Of a DNA stretch of 16,773 nucleotides, positions 7,120 through 14,103 are shown in pieces; positions within the stretch are counted from its first letter, which is position 1, and each line of letters starts with the position of its first letter. The notes beneath the pieces are model-generated. The model saw only the letters and a program-made list of their open reading frames with translations. It was not told where the DNA came from and ran no database searches. This DNA is from DATCHW01 sp036508135 (lineage in GTDB: Bacteria > Bacteroidota > Ignavibacteria > Tepidaquicellales > Tepidaquicellaceae). A program made the position numbers and the translations under genes. The stretch lies in assembly GCA_036508135.1 (NCBI GenBank), contig DATCHW010000225.1:1-16773 (forward strand), in the 5' to 3' direction.

Positions 7120-7301
7120 TGAAGTTACGCAAACCATAAAAAACAACCGGTTTTGTCATTCTGAACAGCTTGTCCCGACTTGTTCCGACTCGTCGGAAGC
7201 ACTCGGGAAAGTGAAGAATCTCGTTTTCATTGATTTTTGAGATGTTTTCCCGACACGTCGGGACAGGCTGCTACGCTCAACATGACAAATGCGTAACTTC
7301 A
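7120..7301. repeat. Fold-back repeat, copy 2 (long form)
   Basis: It is bounded by perfect 12-bp inverted ends, TGAAGTTACGCA at 7120-7131 and its complement at 7290-7301. It has the same core as the copy at 3777-3899, but each arm is longer: the left gains CAGCTTGTCCCGACTTGT... and the right gains ...ACACGTCGGGACAGGCTG, which are near reverse complements. It lies between two phage-module genes, and its end supplies the TGA stop of the amidase gene. Confidence 0.75.
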
Positions 7302-7883
7302 GTTATTAATTATTAATTGAACCGCGTTCAAGATGCATTCACAGAAATTTTCTTTAAATTCTTCACTTTGTAAAATTTCGACATCTTCTTTGTTATCCTG
7401 AAAAAGAACTTCGAGGAGGACGGCAGGAACTCTGCACATAAGCACTGCAAAATTACTTTCATAATCCGGGTCGCCGTCGCTGTAATCACTTCTAAGCTTT
7501 ATATCAGGAAAAGTTTTATCGAATTCATTGTATATTATTTCCGCATATTCATCTGCCCTGGTTTTCCCGCGGGATGTCCAGATGCTGAAGCCTCTTGCTT
7601 TCATCCACGCTGAGCCGTCTCCGGAAGCGTTACAGTGAATACTAATAAATACCGCATTATCATTTACACCCGATGATATTCTGTTTGTTCTTCTTACCCT
7701 TTCTTTCAAGCCGGGCTCGGTATCTTCACAGACGGTGATTCCGTAATCAATATTTTTATCTTTAAGCTTACCGGCAATTCTGTTAATTATTTCACGGCTC
7801 CATTTATATTCCCGGAATAGTCCGTCCGGCGAGCGCTTACCGGGTGTTTCATTACCGTGTGCAGGATCAAGTATTATTTTCAT
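7299..7883 (-). CDS. N-acetylmuramoyl-L-alanine amidase (endolysin, Amidase_3)
   Basis: This 194-residue single-domain zinc amidase cleaves the bond between muramic acid and L-alanine in peptidoglycan. Zinc ligands are H9 (LDPAHG), E25 (REYKW) and H83 (SIHCNA), and the catalytic glutamate is E158 in VLLEVLF, so the active site is complete. There is no signal peptide and no cell-wall-binding domain, which suits a cytoplasmic phage endolysin released by a holin; a holin-like gene lies just upstream. The last residues LIINN come from an AT-rich repeat and the stop TGA from the fold-back element, so the 3' end was reshaped by repeat insertion after the catalytic part. Confidence 0.9.
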   Translation of the reverse strand: MKIILDPAHGNETPGKRSPDGLFREYKWSREIINRIAGKLKDKNIDYGITVCEDTEPGLKERVRRTNRISSGVNDNAVFISIHCNASGDGSAWMKARGFSIWTSRGKTRADEYAEIIYNEFDKTFPDIKLRSDYSDGDPDYESNFAVLMCRVPAVLLEVLFQDNKEDVEILQSEEFKENFCECILNAVQLIINN

Positions 7884-7918
7884 AGTTTTGTTTATTTTGT
7901 TTTAAAATAGTTACTCAC

Positions 7919-8021
7919 TTGTCACCCTGAACTTGTGCGTTCTGTGCATCCCGACTTGTCGATGATTTCAGGGTCTAATATTATCCGGAATTGAGATTCT
8001 GAACTAAATTCAGAATGACAA
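7919..8021. repeat. Composite fold-back repeat between holin and amidase genes
   Basis: The ends TTGTCA (7919-7924) and TGACAA (8016-8021) are inverted. Inside are two nested inverted repeats: ACCCTGAA (7924-7931) with TTCAGGGT (7967-7974), and TTCTGAA (7997-8003) with TTCAGAA (8009-8015). It is related in style, but not in sequence, to the elements at 3777 and 7120. It fills most of the 177-bp gap between the two lysis genes. Confidence 0.6.
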
Positions 8022-8060
8022 AAATGGTGTTTTAAATTATTTCGTAACATTAATTATTAA

Positions 8061-8297
8061 TTACAAATTATTAATTTTCTCAGTCATTTTTTGTATCACT
8101 TTTCCTCCGAAACCGAAGCCGAGTATTCCGAAACATAGATAAATTAATTCTCTTACTATACTCACTGCATCATTTCCTTTTATGAATCCGAATATTGTTA
8201 TTGCGACAGCTATTAAGAGAGCAGTGACGATACAGATGAAAGCCATTAACCGCATCATCGAACTTTGATTGTTGTTATCAGATAAAAATTCATTCAT
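8061..8297 (-). CDS. Holin-like small membrane protein
   Basis: A 78-residue protein with two predicted membrane segments (about 16-39 and 49-67) and a charged C-terminus (KVIQKMTEKINNL). The start MNEFLSDNNNQSSMMRLMAF resembles holins of Bacteroidota phages, where SMMRL precedes the first helix. It sits one gene upstream of the amidase in the same direction, the usual holin-endolysin pairing. Role: opens the inner membrane so that the endolysin can reach the wall. The stop lies inside an AT-rich TTATTAATT tract. The alternative is a small membrane protein without lysis function. Confidence 0.62.
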   Translation of the reverse strand: MNEFLSDNNNQSSMMRLMAFICIVTALLIAVAITIFGFIKGNDAVSIVRELIYLCFGILGFGFGGKVIQKMTEKINNL

Positions 8298-8305
8298 GAT
8301 TTTTT

Positions 8306-8599
8306 TTACTTAAGTATTTTGAATAAAATATCCTGATAATTTATTCCGAGAAGAAACAAAGCTATCAGAATCATTAAAAAATAAATCCTGTACTTTTTGA
8401 ATATTGTATGTACTTTATTCAAATCCCTGATCACTTCCACGTCATAATAGATATCTTTTACGAGTTCTGTAATATGAACTTTTCTTTCTTTTCCGTTCAC
8501 AATTGTTATCAGTTCAAATTTCTCGACTTTATTTCTGAGTTCATTTAGCGAACTTTCAATTTCACTATGGGCATTACAAATAAATTTTACCGTATTCAT
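8306..8599 (-). CDS. Small protein with C-terminal membrane anchor, unknown role
   Basis: This 97-residue protein has a soluble, probably helical N-terminus (12-70, with HSEIESSLNELRNKVEKFEL as a likely coiled coil) and one membrane segment near 72-86. The family is not recognised. Its ATG overlaps the connector stop as ATGA (8596-8599) and it ends 8 bp before the holin gene, so it is co-translated between head and lysis genes. The topology (cytoplasmic coiled coil plus tail anchor) would suit an antiholin or a second holin, but that rests on position only. It occupies the slot where tail genes normally start. Confidence 0.6.
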   Translation of the reverse strand: MNTVKFICNAHSEIESSLNELRNKVEKFELITIVNGKERKVHITELVKDIYYDVEVIRDLNKVHTIFKKYRIYFLMILIALFLLGINYQDILFKILK

Positions 8600-9225
8600 A
8601 TAACAGGTCTCCTGTATTTTTTTAAAACTTCATTATGACTTGTGTCCATATTAACTAATCTCGTTGTCTGGTTTGATATTTCATAAGATTCCAATCCGAG
8701 CCGTTGAAAATTTCCGCAGGCGGAGTTAAGAAATTTAAGCCCGCTTTTTTCATAACACACTCTTTTAAGGTCTTCAGGGAGCGTTGCATTATCATATCCG
8801 CTTTTGTATGTGATTTTAATATTTTTTACTCCTGCGGGAAATTTATAATTCTTCAGGAGCCTTATTTTTCCGAAATCGAGTATGAGTAAACTATTTGAAA
8901 TCGTATCAGGAGGTTTAATAATATCTTCCCACGACTCATCATTTTTCAGGTATTGAAGAACGCTTCTCGATTCAGGGTCCAGCTCTACTACCGGATAATT
9001 TTTTGTGTAGATGATATTTGAATCGTATCCATCGTAATATTCTATTTTGGTAGTTATGATAATTGACATATCATGGCTCGGATTCATTTCTACAAGTCTC
9101 CTGTTGGTGAACGTATTCATATCATCAACTGACGCGAGTATGCAGTCTTTAATTAAATTTGTCAGGTCATCGTTTACCGGAACGGGTATATTCATATATG
9201 TAATAAATTCAGGTACGGTAATCAT
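8596..9225 (-). CDS. Phage head-tail connector (gp6-like / phiE125 gp8 family)
   Basis: A 209-residue protein that begins ITVPEFITYMNIP...DDLTNLIKDCILASVDDMNTFTNRRL, the pattern of gp6/gp8-like connectors (short helix, acidic break, then ASVDD...T.R). It continues with a strand region, NIIYTKNYPVVELDP and ITYKSGYD, and PEDLKRVCYEKSGLKF near 155, the second family hallmark. Role: a ring joined to the portal that closes the filled head and receives the tail. It is found directly after the capsid gene, as in HK97-like phages. The terminal 40 residues (ESYEISNQTTRL...) are typical of the family's tail. No tail gene follows. Confidence 0.8.
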   Translation of the reverse strand: MITVPEFITYMNIPVPVNDDLTNLIKDCILASVDDMNTFTNRRLVEMNPSHDMSIIITTKIEYYDGYDSNIIYTKNYPVVELDPESRSVLQYLKNDESWEDIIKPPDTISNSLLILDFGKIRLLKNYKFPAGVKNIKITYKSGYDNATLPEDLKRVCYEKSGLKFLNSACGNFQRLGLESYEISNQTTRLVNMDTSHNEVLKKYRRPVI

Positions 9226-9451
9226 TTTTTACAATTAATAATTAGTAATTAATAATTTAAAACGTAAAAAGTAAGAAAAATGAGTAATGAGCCCTCATAG
9301 GAGATGTTCATTAAGCTTCAACTATTCGTAATTTTTGTTTTATATTTTTGTTTTTGTTTATTTATTTTTAATTTTTAATTCTTAATTTTTAATTTTGAAT
9401 GCGGTGAGTAGTCCCGGAGCGCTATATATCACTCCGGGACAAGAAGAGTAT
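9226..9451. other. AT-rich gap between capsid and connector genes
   Basis: It contains tandem TTAATTATTAATT-like tracts at 9228-9257 and 9360-9402 and the hairpin at 9411-9440. There is no gene. It interrupts an otherwise compact gene series. Confidence 0.55.
9411..9440 (-). terminator. Hairpin after the capsid gene
   Basis: The perfect 9-bp stem GTCCCGGAG/CTCCGGGAC has a 12-base loop and begins 11 bp past the capsid stop codon. It is GC-rich against an AT-rich background. No T-run follows at once on the minus strand, so it could be a partial terminator that raises capsid over connector levels, or a 3' mRNA-stabilising stem. Confidence 0.5.
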
Positions 9452-10537
9452 TTAAGATGAGGTTTTAATCACACACATTGCATCGGGGAAAGTGCACTTC
9501 ATATCGAATGACACACCGAAGTTCAGCCCGACAAGTCCGTTCTGCCAGAGACTGATAGTATTGCTGCCGTCGTCAACCGTTGCCTCCTTGCTGAAATCCA
9601 CCGTCAGTCCTTTCCTTTCACCGATTAATAAATATTTTAAATCGCCGAATAAAAGAATTGCTTTATCCCTGCCTGTTTCATTCATCGCATAGCATCCTTC
9701 GTTCAATACAACAGGATACCCTTCGAGCGAGAGATTTCTTTTATCTTCCGACTGCAGAATATATTCACCTGAACCGGATGAATATTTTAATTTCTTGATG
9801 AATCCCCATACACTTCTGCTCATATACCATTTTGCATTCGCAAGGTTATGCGAAGGGATAGATACCGTTGCATCTACAATCTCATCGTAAGTGAGCGAAT
9901 CAAAAGTTCCTCCGCCTGTTACGATCGAAGTCAAGCCTGTTTCCGGCTGAAGCAATCCGTAAATCGGATTCAGACCTCTGAATGCCGCATCGTCCATATT
10001 TTTCATGATTATTTTTGCGGCAAGATCCGTGACGTAATTCATTATATCAAAATCCTCGTCTTCGATTAACTGCTTGCTGAAAATTGTGATAAATCCTCCG
10101 TCGTGACGTGATAATCTCAATTGCGAGAAAGAAGGTACACTGAGAGGTTTTGCAGCACCTTCATTTACGAATGTGAAACCGGGAAGTGAAGCAAGTTTAG
10201 GAATTAAAAGTTCTTTACGGCTCATTCTGATTATGGTCGCATTTTTTCTTGCAACACCGTATTTGCCGACGTTATCAAAAATTCTGCTTTCCCATTCTTC
10301 AGGTACGAGGTAACCGCCTTCAGAATCTGCGGATTCGTTAAGGAAAGTTGTAGATTTCAGCCTGTCGGGAATCAATTCCGGCTTGCGGTATATAATTCCC
10401 TTAAGGAACATCCTGAAATCCTTGATATCGGAATTGTATTTATTTTCAGAGTTTTTATATCTTTCAAACGGGTCGCTTTTCGCTTTCATATCAATTTTTG
10501 TTTCCAGTTCATCCAATGTTTTTAAGTCTTCAGACAT
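9452..10537 (-). CDS. Major capsid protein, HK97 fold
   Basis: This 361-residue protein resembles the HK97 gp5 family of phage shell proteins. Residues 1-62 are charged and helical, matching a short delta (scaffolding) domain removed by the protease. The mature part begins near STTFLNESADSEGGYLVP (62-79), the classic boundary motif. E-loop-like VNEGAAKP follows near 124-131, then FSKQLIEDEDFDIMNYV and RGLNPIYGLL, with the A-domain end WQNGLVGLNFGVSFDMKCTFPDAMCVI. About 300 mature residues is normal for the family. A purine-rich AAAGGA precedes ATG, supporting this start. It lies third in the module after portal and protease, the standard morphogenesis order. Confidence 0.95.
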   Translation of the reverse strand: MSEDLKTLDELETKIDMKAKSDPFERYKNSENKYNSDIKDFRMFLKGIIYRKPELIPDRLKSTTFLNESADSEGGYLVPEEWESRIFDNVGKYGVARKNATIIRMSRKELLIPKLASLPGFTFVNEGAAKPLSVPSFSQLRLSRHDGGFITIFSKQLIEDEDFDIMNYVTDLAAKIIMKNMDDAAFRGLNPIYGLLQPETGLTSIVTGGGTFDSLTYDEIVDATVSIPSHNLANAKWYMSRSVWGFIKKLKYSSGSGEYILQSEDKRNLSLEGYPVVLNEGCYAMNETGRDKAILLFGDLKYLLIGERKGLTVDFSKEATVDDGSNTISLWQNGLVGLNFGVSFDMKCTFPDAMCVIKTSS

Positions 10538-10645
10538 TTTGTTTTTCCTTTCTATTTTATTTTTTATAATATTTCTTTGCTCTATGAATCAGAAGGTTCA
10601 TTAAGAGTGAAAAGTTTGTTTTTTATTTTCTTAAGTACTTATTTC

Positions 10646-11341
10646 TTATCCGGCTTTATACTTTAATCTGATTAGTGCTCTTACTAATCTATCTTCGAAA
10701 AGTTTTAATTCTCCTTTAATTATATTCCCGGTATTTTCAGTGTGTTTTTCGAATATCTTAGTGTATTCCGTTTTTTGTTCTTCAATTTCCTTTTTAAGTT
10801 TGCCTGTTATTATTCTTAAATTTTCCTGTTCAATGATTGCTTTCACTTTTTCTGACTTAATCTCTTTCATTATGAGATTCACTGCATCCGGATTTGCGGG
10901 TACGGGTACACTTGAATATTCTAGTAACTCCCATTCTTCGATGCATTGATAATCCTGTTCCCGATTCTCTGTTTTCAATTTTTGACTTTTCGTTTTCCGC
11001 GGAATATATCCGATTGACCAGCTGTTAAGGAATCCTTCGGCGTTTAACCTGAATACTTCCCTTGCAAAATCTGAAGTATCGAATTTTGTTACTGCGAGAA
11101 CTCCAAAATCATCTACAATAATTTTTTCGTTCCTGGCAATCGGCAAGTCACACGAACGGTGACCGAAGAATACAACCGGATTTTTTTTGTACTCCTCAAA
11201 GAGGCAGCCTTTCGGATTCATGATTTCTCCATACCTGTCCGGAGTTACAGTCGAAATATAGTGAGTGATAGTCAAATCATTTTTATCAATCTCTTTTGTT
11301 CCTTCAATTGTTTCTACATTTTTATATTTTATCTTTTCCAT
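10646..11341 (-). CDS. Phage prohead protease (HK97 gp4-like, family S78)
   Basis: This 231-residue serine protease matures the capsid by cutting off the delta domain. H61 in VVFFGH and S109 in NSWSIGY form the catalytic pair, and EEWELLEYSSVPVPANPDA (135-153) is the third family hallmark. The length is close to HK97 gp4 (about 225). Residues 160-215 are charged and probably coiled coil (KKEIEEQKTEYTKIFEKH), as is common for the C-terminus that docks in the prohead. It sits between portal and capsid genes, 62 bp after the portal. The active site looks complete. Confidence 0.9.
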   Translation of the reverse strand: MEKIKYKNVETIEGTKEIDKNDLTITHYISTVTPDRYGEIMNPKGCLFEEYKKNPVVFFGHRSCDLPIARNEKIIVDDFGVLAVTKFDTSDFAREVFRLNAEGFLNSWSIGYIPRKTKSQKLKTENREQDYQCIEEWELLEYSSVPVPANPDAVNLIMKEIKSEKVKAIIEQENLRIITGKLKKEIEEQKTEYTKIFEKHTENTGNIIKGELKLFEDRLVRALIRLKYKAG

Positions 11342-11402
11342 AATTTTATCTGTTTTATTATTTTTTGATATTTCCCTTTTCTTTATTCTTAATTTTTAAT
11401 TA

Positions 11403-12524
11403 TTAATTCTTAATTGATTTACTGAACCCTTCCAGCTCTCTTATTTCTTCTTTTGAGACAATATCATATTTCCTGTAAATCTCATATGCTTTCAGCTGAA
11501 GTTCACGGTCATTCTCAAAATCATATTCAAGTGTCAGTTTTAGATCTCCGCTGTAATTTTCTTTCAGGAAAATATTGAATTTACTTTCAATACACAGTTT
11601 CGCAAATGGTTTTATAGTGTAGTCGTTGAAAATCCTGATTGCTTCCCTGCTTCCGGCATAGTTTACATCTTCCAGGATTCCGAGAATTATTTTTGGTACC
11701 CGCATAATTGCAAGGATTTCGTCGCGAATCATTTTCCTTGCCGGCAGCATTTCCACATCCTTCACGGAAGGCTTGTATGAACTTGCTTTCAATCCACCCT
11801 CGAGTATAAGAGGTTTGCCGGAATTATCCACCCCCGTATATTTCTGGTTTATTTTGGTTTCAAGGCGTTCGAACTGCTCATCATTCAGGTTTTCGGGACA
11901 CTCGAGTATTAACCCTATCGAGGCATTATTCATATAAAACATTTTCTGAAAAAGATTCTGGTAATAATCTATATCGAGAGTAAAATTGAATGCACTTACA
12001 AGAGATTTTCCCGTAATGTTACTCAAGGGCGATGGGATAAGAAAATGTATCACATCAGAAGAAGGTATATTAAAAGTTTTGCTTCCTTCCCTGTATTCGT
12101 AAGATATAATTTTTCTGTTATCCTTATCAAGTATCACTCGTGTATTTCCGAATGGCAGATAATACAGTGCAGTAGGTGTGCCCCCTGTCCTCTCTATTAA
12201 CAGATAAGCATTGCCGTATAAATCAAGACTGACTGAAATGAGATACAGAAGATTCTCAAAACTCTGATTGAACTTATTCGGTCTTCTTATCATATCAAGG
12301 AAAGGATGCCGTGTGAGTTCCACTCTCCCGGATGTATAATTATTCCTGTAAAAATTTATACCCGCTTTTGCAATATTTTCTGCACGGCATGCGATGCAGG
12401 CATAAACATAACTGCTGAATGTTTCTTTATATTTGGTATTATATCCATCAATAAGACTCACCCATCCGGTGTTATAATTTTTCTTTTCTTTTAAACCTAA
12501 TATTTTACTGAAAAATGATTTCAT
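11403..12524 (-). CDS. Phage portal protein (HK97 gp3-like)
   Basis: A 373-residue protein with the HK97-type portal pattern: VYACIACRAENIAKAG near 40-55, HPFLDMIRRPN, a stem-like LISVSLDLYGNAYLLIER, LYYLPFGNTRVI, DVIHFLIPSPL, and ILAIMRVPKIILGILED...YAGSREAIRIFND near 280-310. Role: the dodecameric ring at one head corner through which terminase pumps DNA. It is about 50 residues shorter than HK97 gp3, mostly at the C-terminus. It ends in SIKN followed by TAA within an AT-rich repeat, so the C-terminal clip may have been trimmed by that repeat. It is the first gene of the module; no clear promoter was identified upstream. Confidence 0.9.
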   Translation of the reverse strand: MKSFFSKILGLKEKKNYNTGWVSLIDGYNTKYKETFSSYVYACIACRAENIAKAGINFYRNNYTSGRVELTRHPFLDMIRRPNKFNQSFENLLYLISVSLDLYGNAYLLIERTGGTPTALYYLPFGNTRVILDKDNRKIISYEYREGSKTFNIPSSDVIHFLIPSPLSNITGKSLVSAFNFTLDIDYYQNLFQKMFYMNNASIGLILECPENLNDEQFERLETKINQKYTGVDNSGKPLILEGGLKASSYKPSVKDVEMLPARKMIRDEILAIMRVPKIILGILEDVNYAGSREAIRIFNDYTIKPFAKLCIESKFNIFLKENYSGDLKLTLEYDFENDRELQLKAYEIYRKYDIVSKEEIRELEGFSKSIKN

Positions 12525-12805
12525 TTTAATGTTGTTTAAATTTTAAAAACATCGCGGCATTCAAACTCCCGGAATATTCTGAAAAAAGAACTCATACAAA
12601 ATTATGGTATTTTTTTAAAGAATGTATCAACAAAGTTTTCCAGTAATTTTTTCCTTATTTGATGCGGGTTAAAGGCTTGTATAAGCTAAGTAGTGAATAG
12701 AAAAAACCTGAAAGTAGGATGTAGATGTTTTACGGAAGCAGGTAATATCTCAGAAATCACACTATAATCGTTCAATTTCTCCCCACTTAATTTTATTCCG
12801 TTTAA
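12525..12805. other. Non-coding region upstream of the portal gene
   Basis: No gene was found. It should carry the promoter of the capsid module, but no convincing -33/-7 or -35/-10 pair was identified. The plus-strand sequence is unremarkable and AT-rich. Confidence 0.4.
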
Positions 12806-12955
12806 AGAAACACATTAAAACACTTAAACGAGAACCAGAATGCAGGAACTTATTCTGTGGCTTTCTCGGGTGCAAATTTTCAAAGTGGGGTTTACTATTA
12901 CAAACTAATTTCAGGCAGTAACACCGAAGTGAAAAAAATGATGCTGATAAAATAA
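12806..12955 (+). pseudogene. Remnant of a T9SS sorting domain
   Basis: A frame of 49 codons after an in-frame TAA (12803-12805) reads NTLKHLNENQNAGTYSVA... then FQSGVYYYKLISG and ends KKMMLIK-stop at 12953-12955. These are the second half of a type IX sorting domain (LVNE.QNAGTYSV, SGVYYYKL, KKM.LIK). No start codon or cargo domain precedes it, so it is the 3' scrap of a gene whose body was lost. It may mark the edge where the capsid module or the cas6 region was inserted. Confidence 0.75.
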
Positions 12956-13013
12956 TTGGCACGGGTAACATAGAAAGATTTTGTAAATGAGGTATTAAAG
13001 TATTTATATGAAT

Positions 13014-13041
13014 GGCAGATTTTAAAAACCTGCCCTTTTTT
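13014..13041 (+). terminator. Rho-independent terminator
   Basis: GGCAG at 13014-13018 pairs with CTGCC at 13030-13034 and is followed by CTTTTTTAT. It lies 58 bp past the T9SS remnant and probably served that lost gene. It also shields cas6 from read-through. Confidence 0.6.
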
Positions 13042-13161
13042 ATATTTAAGTAAAATCCATTGCAGTGGTATAAAAAATAATATTTGCATTTGAATTTCTT
13101 TTTAATAAATTGAATGTAATCGGTTAAGTTAATCGAAGTAAACTTTTTATCGGGGGATAAA

Positions 13162-14037
13162 ATGAGATTAAAAGTAAATCTTCAGCAAATCAATTCAGGT
13201 CAACTGATATCTTATAACTATCAATATCCTATATCCTGTTTTATAAATTATACACTTATAAAATACGGTGCAAATTATCTTAATTGGCTTATTAAAAACG
13301 GGTTTGACCAGAATAAAAATAATCTTGACTATTATACATTTTCATTATTAAAGATACCGGAATTTGAGTCTGATGTTAAATCACTGAAAATTATTTCGGA
13401 AGAAGTAAATTTTTCGGTTGGAATGCTGAGCGATGAATCGTTTGAAAATTCAATTATGAATATTTTCCGGAATAAAAAACTCAGGATTGAATCAAATTCT
13501 TACTTAGCCGAATTCAGGATAAATGATATTAAAAAGGAAGAATACCTTGACTTTTCGGGAATGGTACAGTTTAAAACCTTGTCGCCGATTGTGATTGCGC
13601 AAAAAGTTGTGTTCAACGGATTTGAATCAAACTACTATATGAAGCCCGGAGACCATGATTATTCGGAACAATTCAAGAATGTACTGATAAAAAAATATAC
13701 GAGTTATCTTAAAAACTCCGGTAGATATAATCTTTCCTGGGATAGTGATACCCCATATCAAATTACACACTTTAAAATAAAAGGACCCGTGAAATCAAGA
13801 CTGATATCCATTGAAAGAAAAGGAGTAGTTGTGAATAAGATAAGAGGATTTCAATTTACGTTTGAAATATCAGGGGATAAAAATCTGATAAAATTTGCCT
13901 ATGAAACGGGATTCGGCAGTTACTGCGGCTGGGGAATGGGCTGTGTGGAAAGAGATAATAATTTTACTCAAAATTTTAATTCAACTATAGAAGTCCCGCT
14001 CGAACATACGTTTAATTATGATTCTTTATATACATAA
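13162..14037 (+). CDS. cas6: Cas6-like CRISPR RNA endonuclease, solitary
   Basis: A 291-residue protein resembling Cas6, the RAMP-fold enzyme that cuts precursor crRNA at repeats. The N-terminal RRM-like part shows MRLKVNLQQI, YPISCFINYTLIKYG and YYTFSLLKIPEF (57-68), equal to the family FTFS.L segment. The C-terminal part ends RGFQFTFEISGDKNLIKFAYETGFGSYCGWGMGCVE, which holds the glycine-rich loop (250-261). The usual catalytic histidine after the first helix (LH..G) is replaced: the site reads LIKNGF (43-48), and no His occurs in residues 1-160. GGGGG at 13152-13156 lies 5 bp before ATG. No other cas gene or repeat array is in the window. It may act in trans on a distant array, be non-catalytic, or be decaying. 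Confidence 0.8.
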   Translation: MRLKVNLQQINSGQLISYNYQYPISCFINYTLIKYGANYLNWLIKNGFDQNKNNLDYYTFSLLKIPEFESDVKSLKIISEEVNFSVGMLSDESFENSIMNIFRNKKLRIESNSYLAEFRINDIKKEEYLDFSGMVQFKTLSPIVIAQKVVFNGFESNYYMKPGDHDYSEQFKNVLIKKYTSYLKNSGRYNLSWDSDTPYQITHFKIKGPVKSRLISIERKGVVVNKIRGFQFTFEISGDKNLIKFAYETGFGSYCGWGMGCVERDNNFTQNFNSTIEVPLEHTFNYDSLYT

Positions 14038-14056
14038 AACATGAGCTTTAAAATAG

Positions 14057-14103
14057 AACCGGGGAGTTTTTTAATCTGATTTAAAAATTTTCCGGTTTTT
14101 TAT
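14057..14103 (+). terminator. Terminator between converging cas6 and ogt
   Basis: AACCGG (14057-14062) pairs with CCGGTT (14092-14097), extended by inner A/T pairing, and TTTTTTATTTT follows on the plus strand. It ends cas6. The same stem could act weakly for the minus-strand gene whose stop is at 14100. Confidence 0.65.

Noticed and set aside
4820..12524. Gene transfer agent of the Rhodobacter type
   Set aside because: Known agents of that type carry tail and host-cell-contact genes, which are absent, so the label is not supported; kept only as one hypothesis for a particle system.
12957..12972. Sigma-54 promoter at TTGGCACGGGTAACAT
   Set aside because: TTGGCAC matches the -24 half well, but there is no GC at the required distance (AT instead), and it lies in the tail of a gene remnant.
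13042..13161. CRISPR array or leader next to cas6
   Set aside because: No direct repeats of 24-40 bases with regular spacers were seen here or after cas6; the fold-back repeats elsewhere occur singly and are not spaced arrays.
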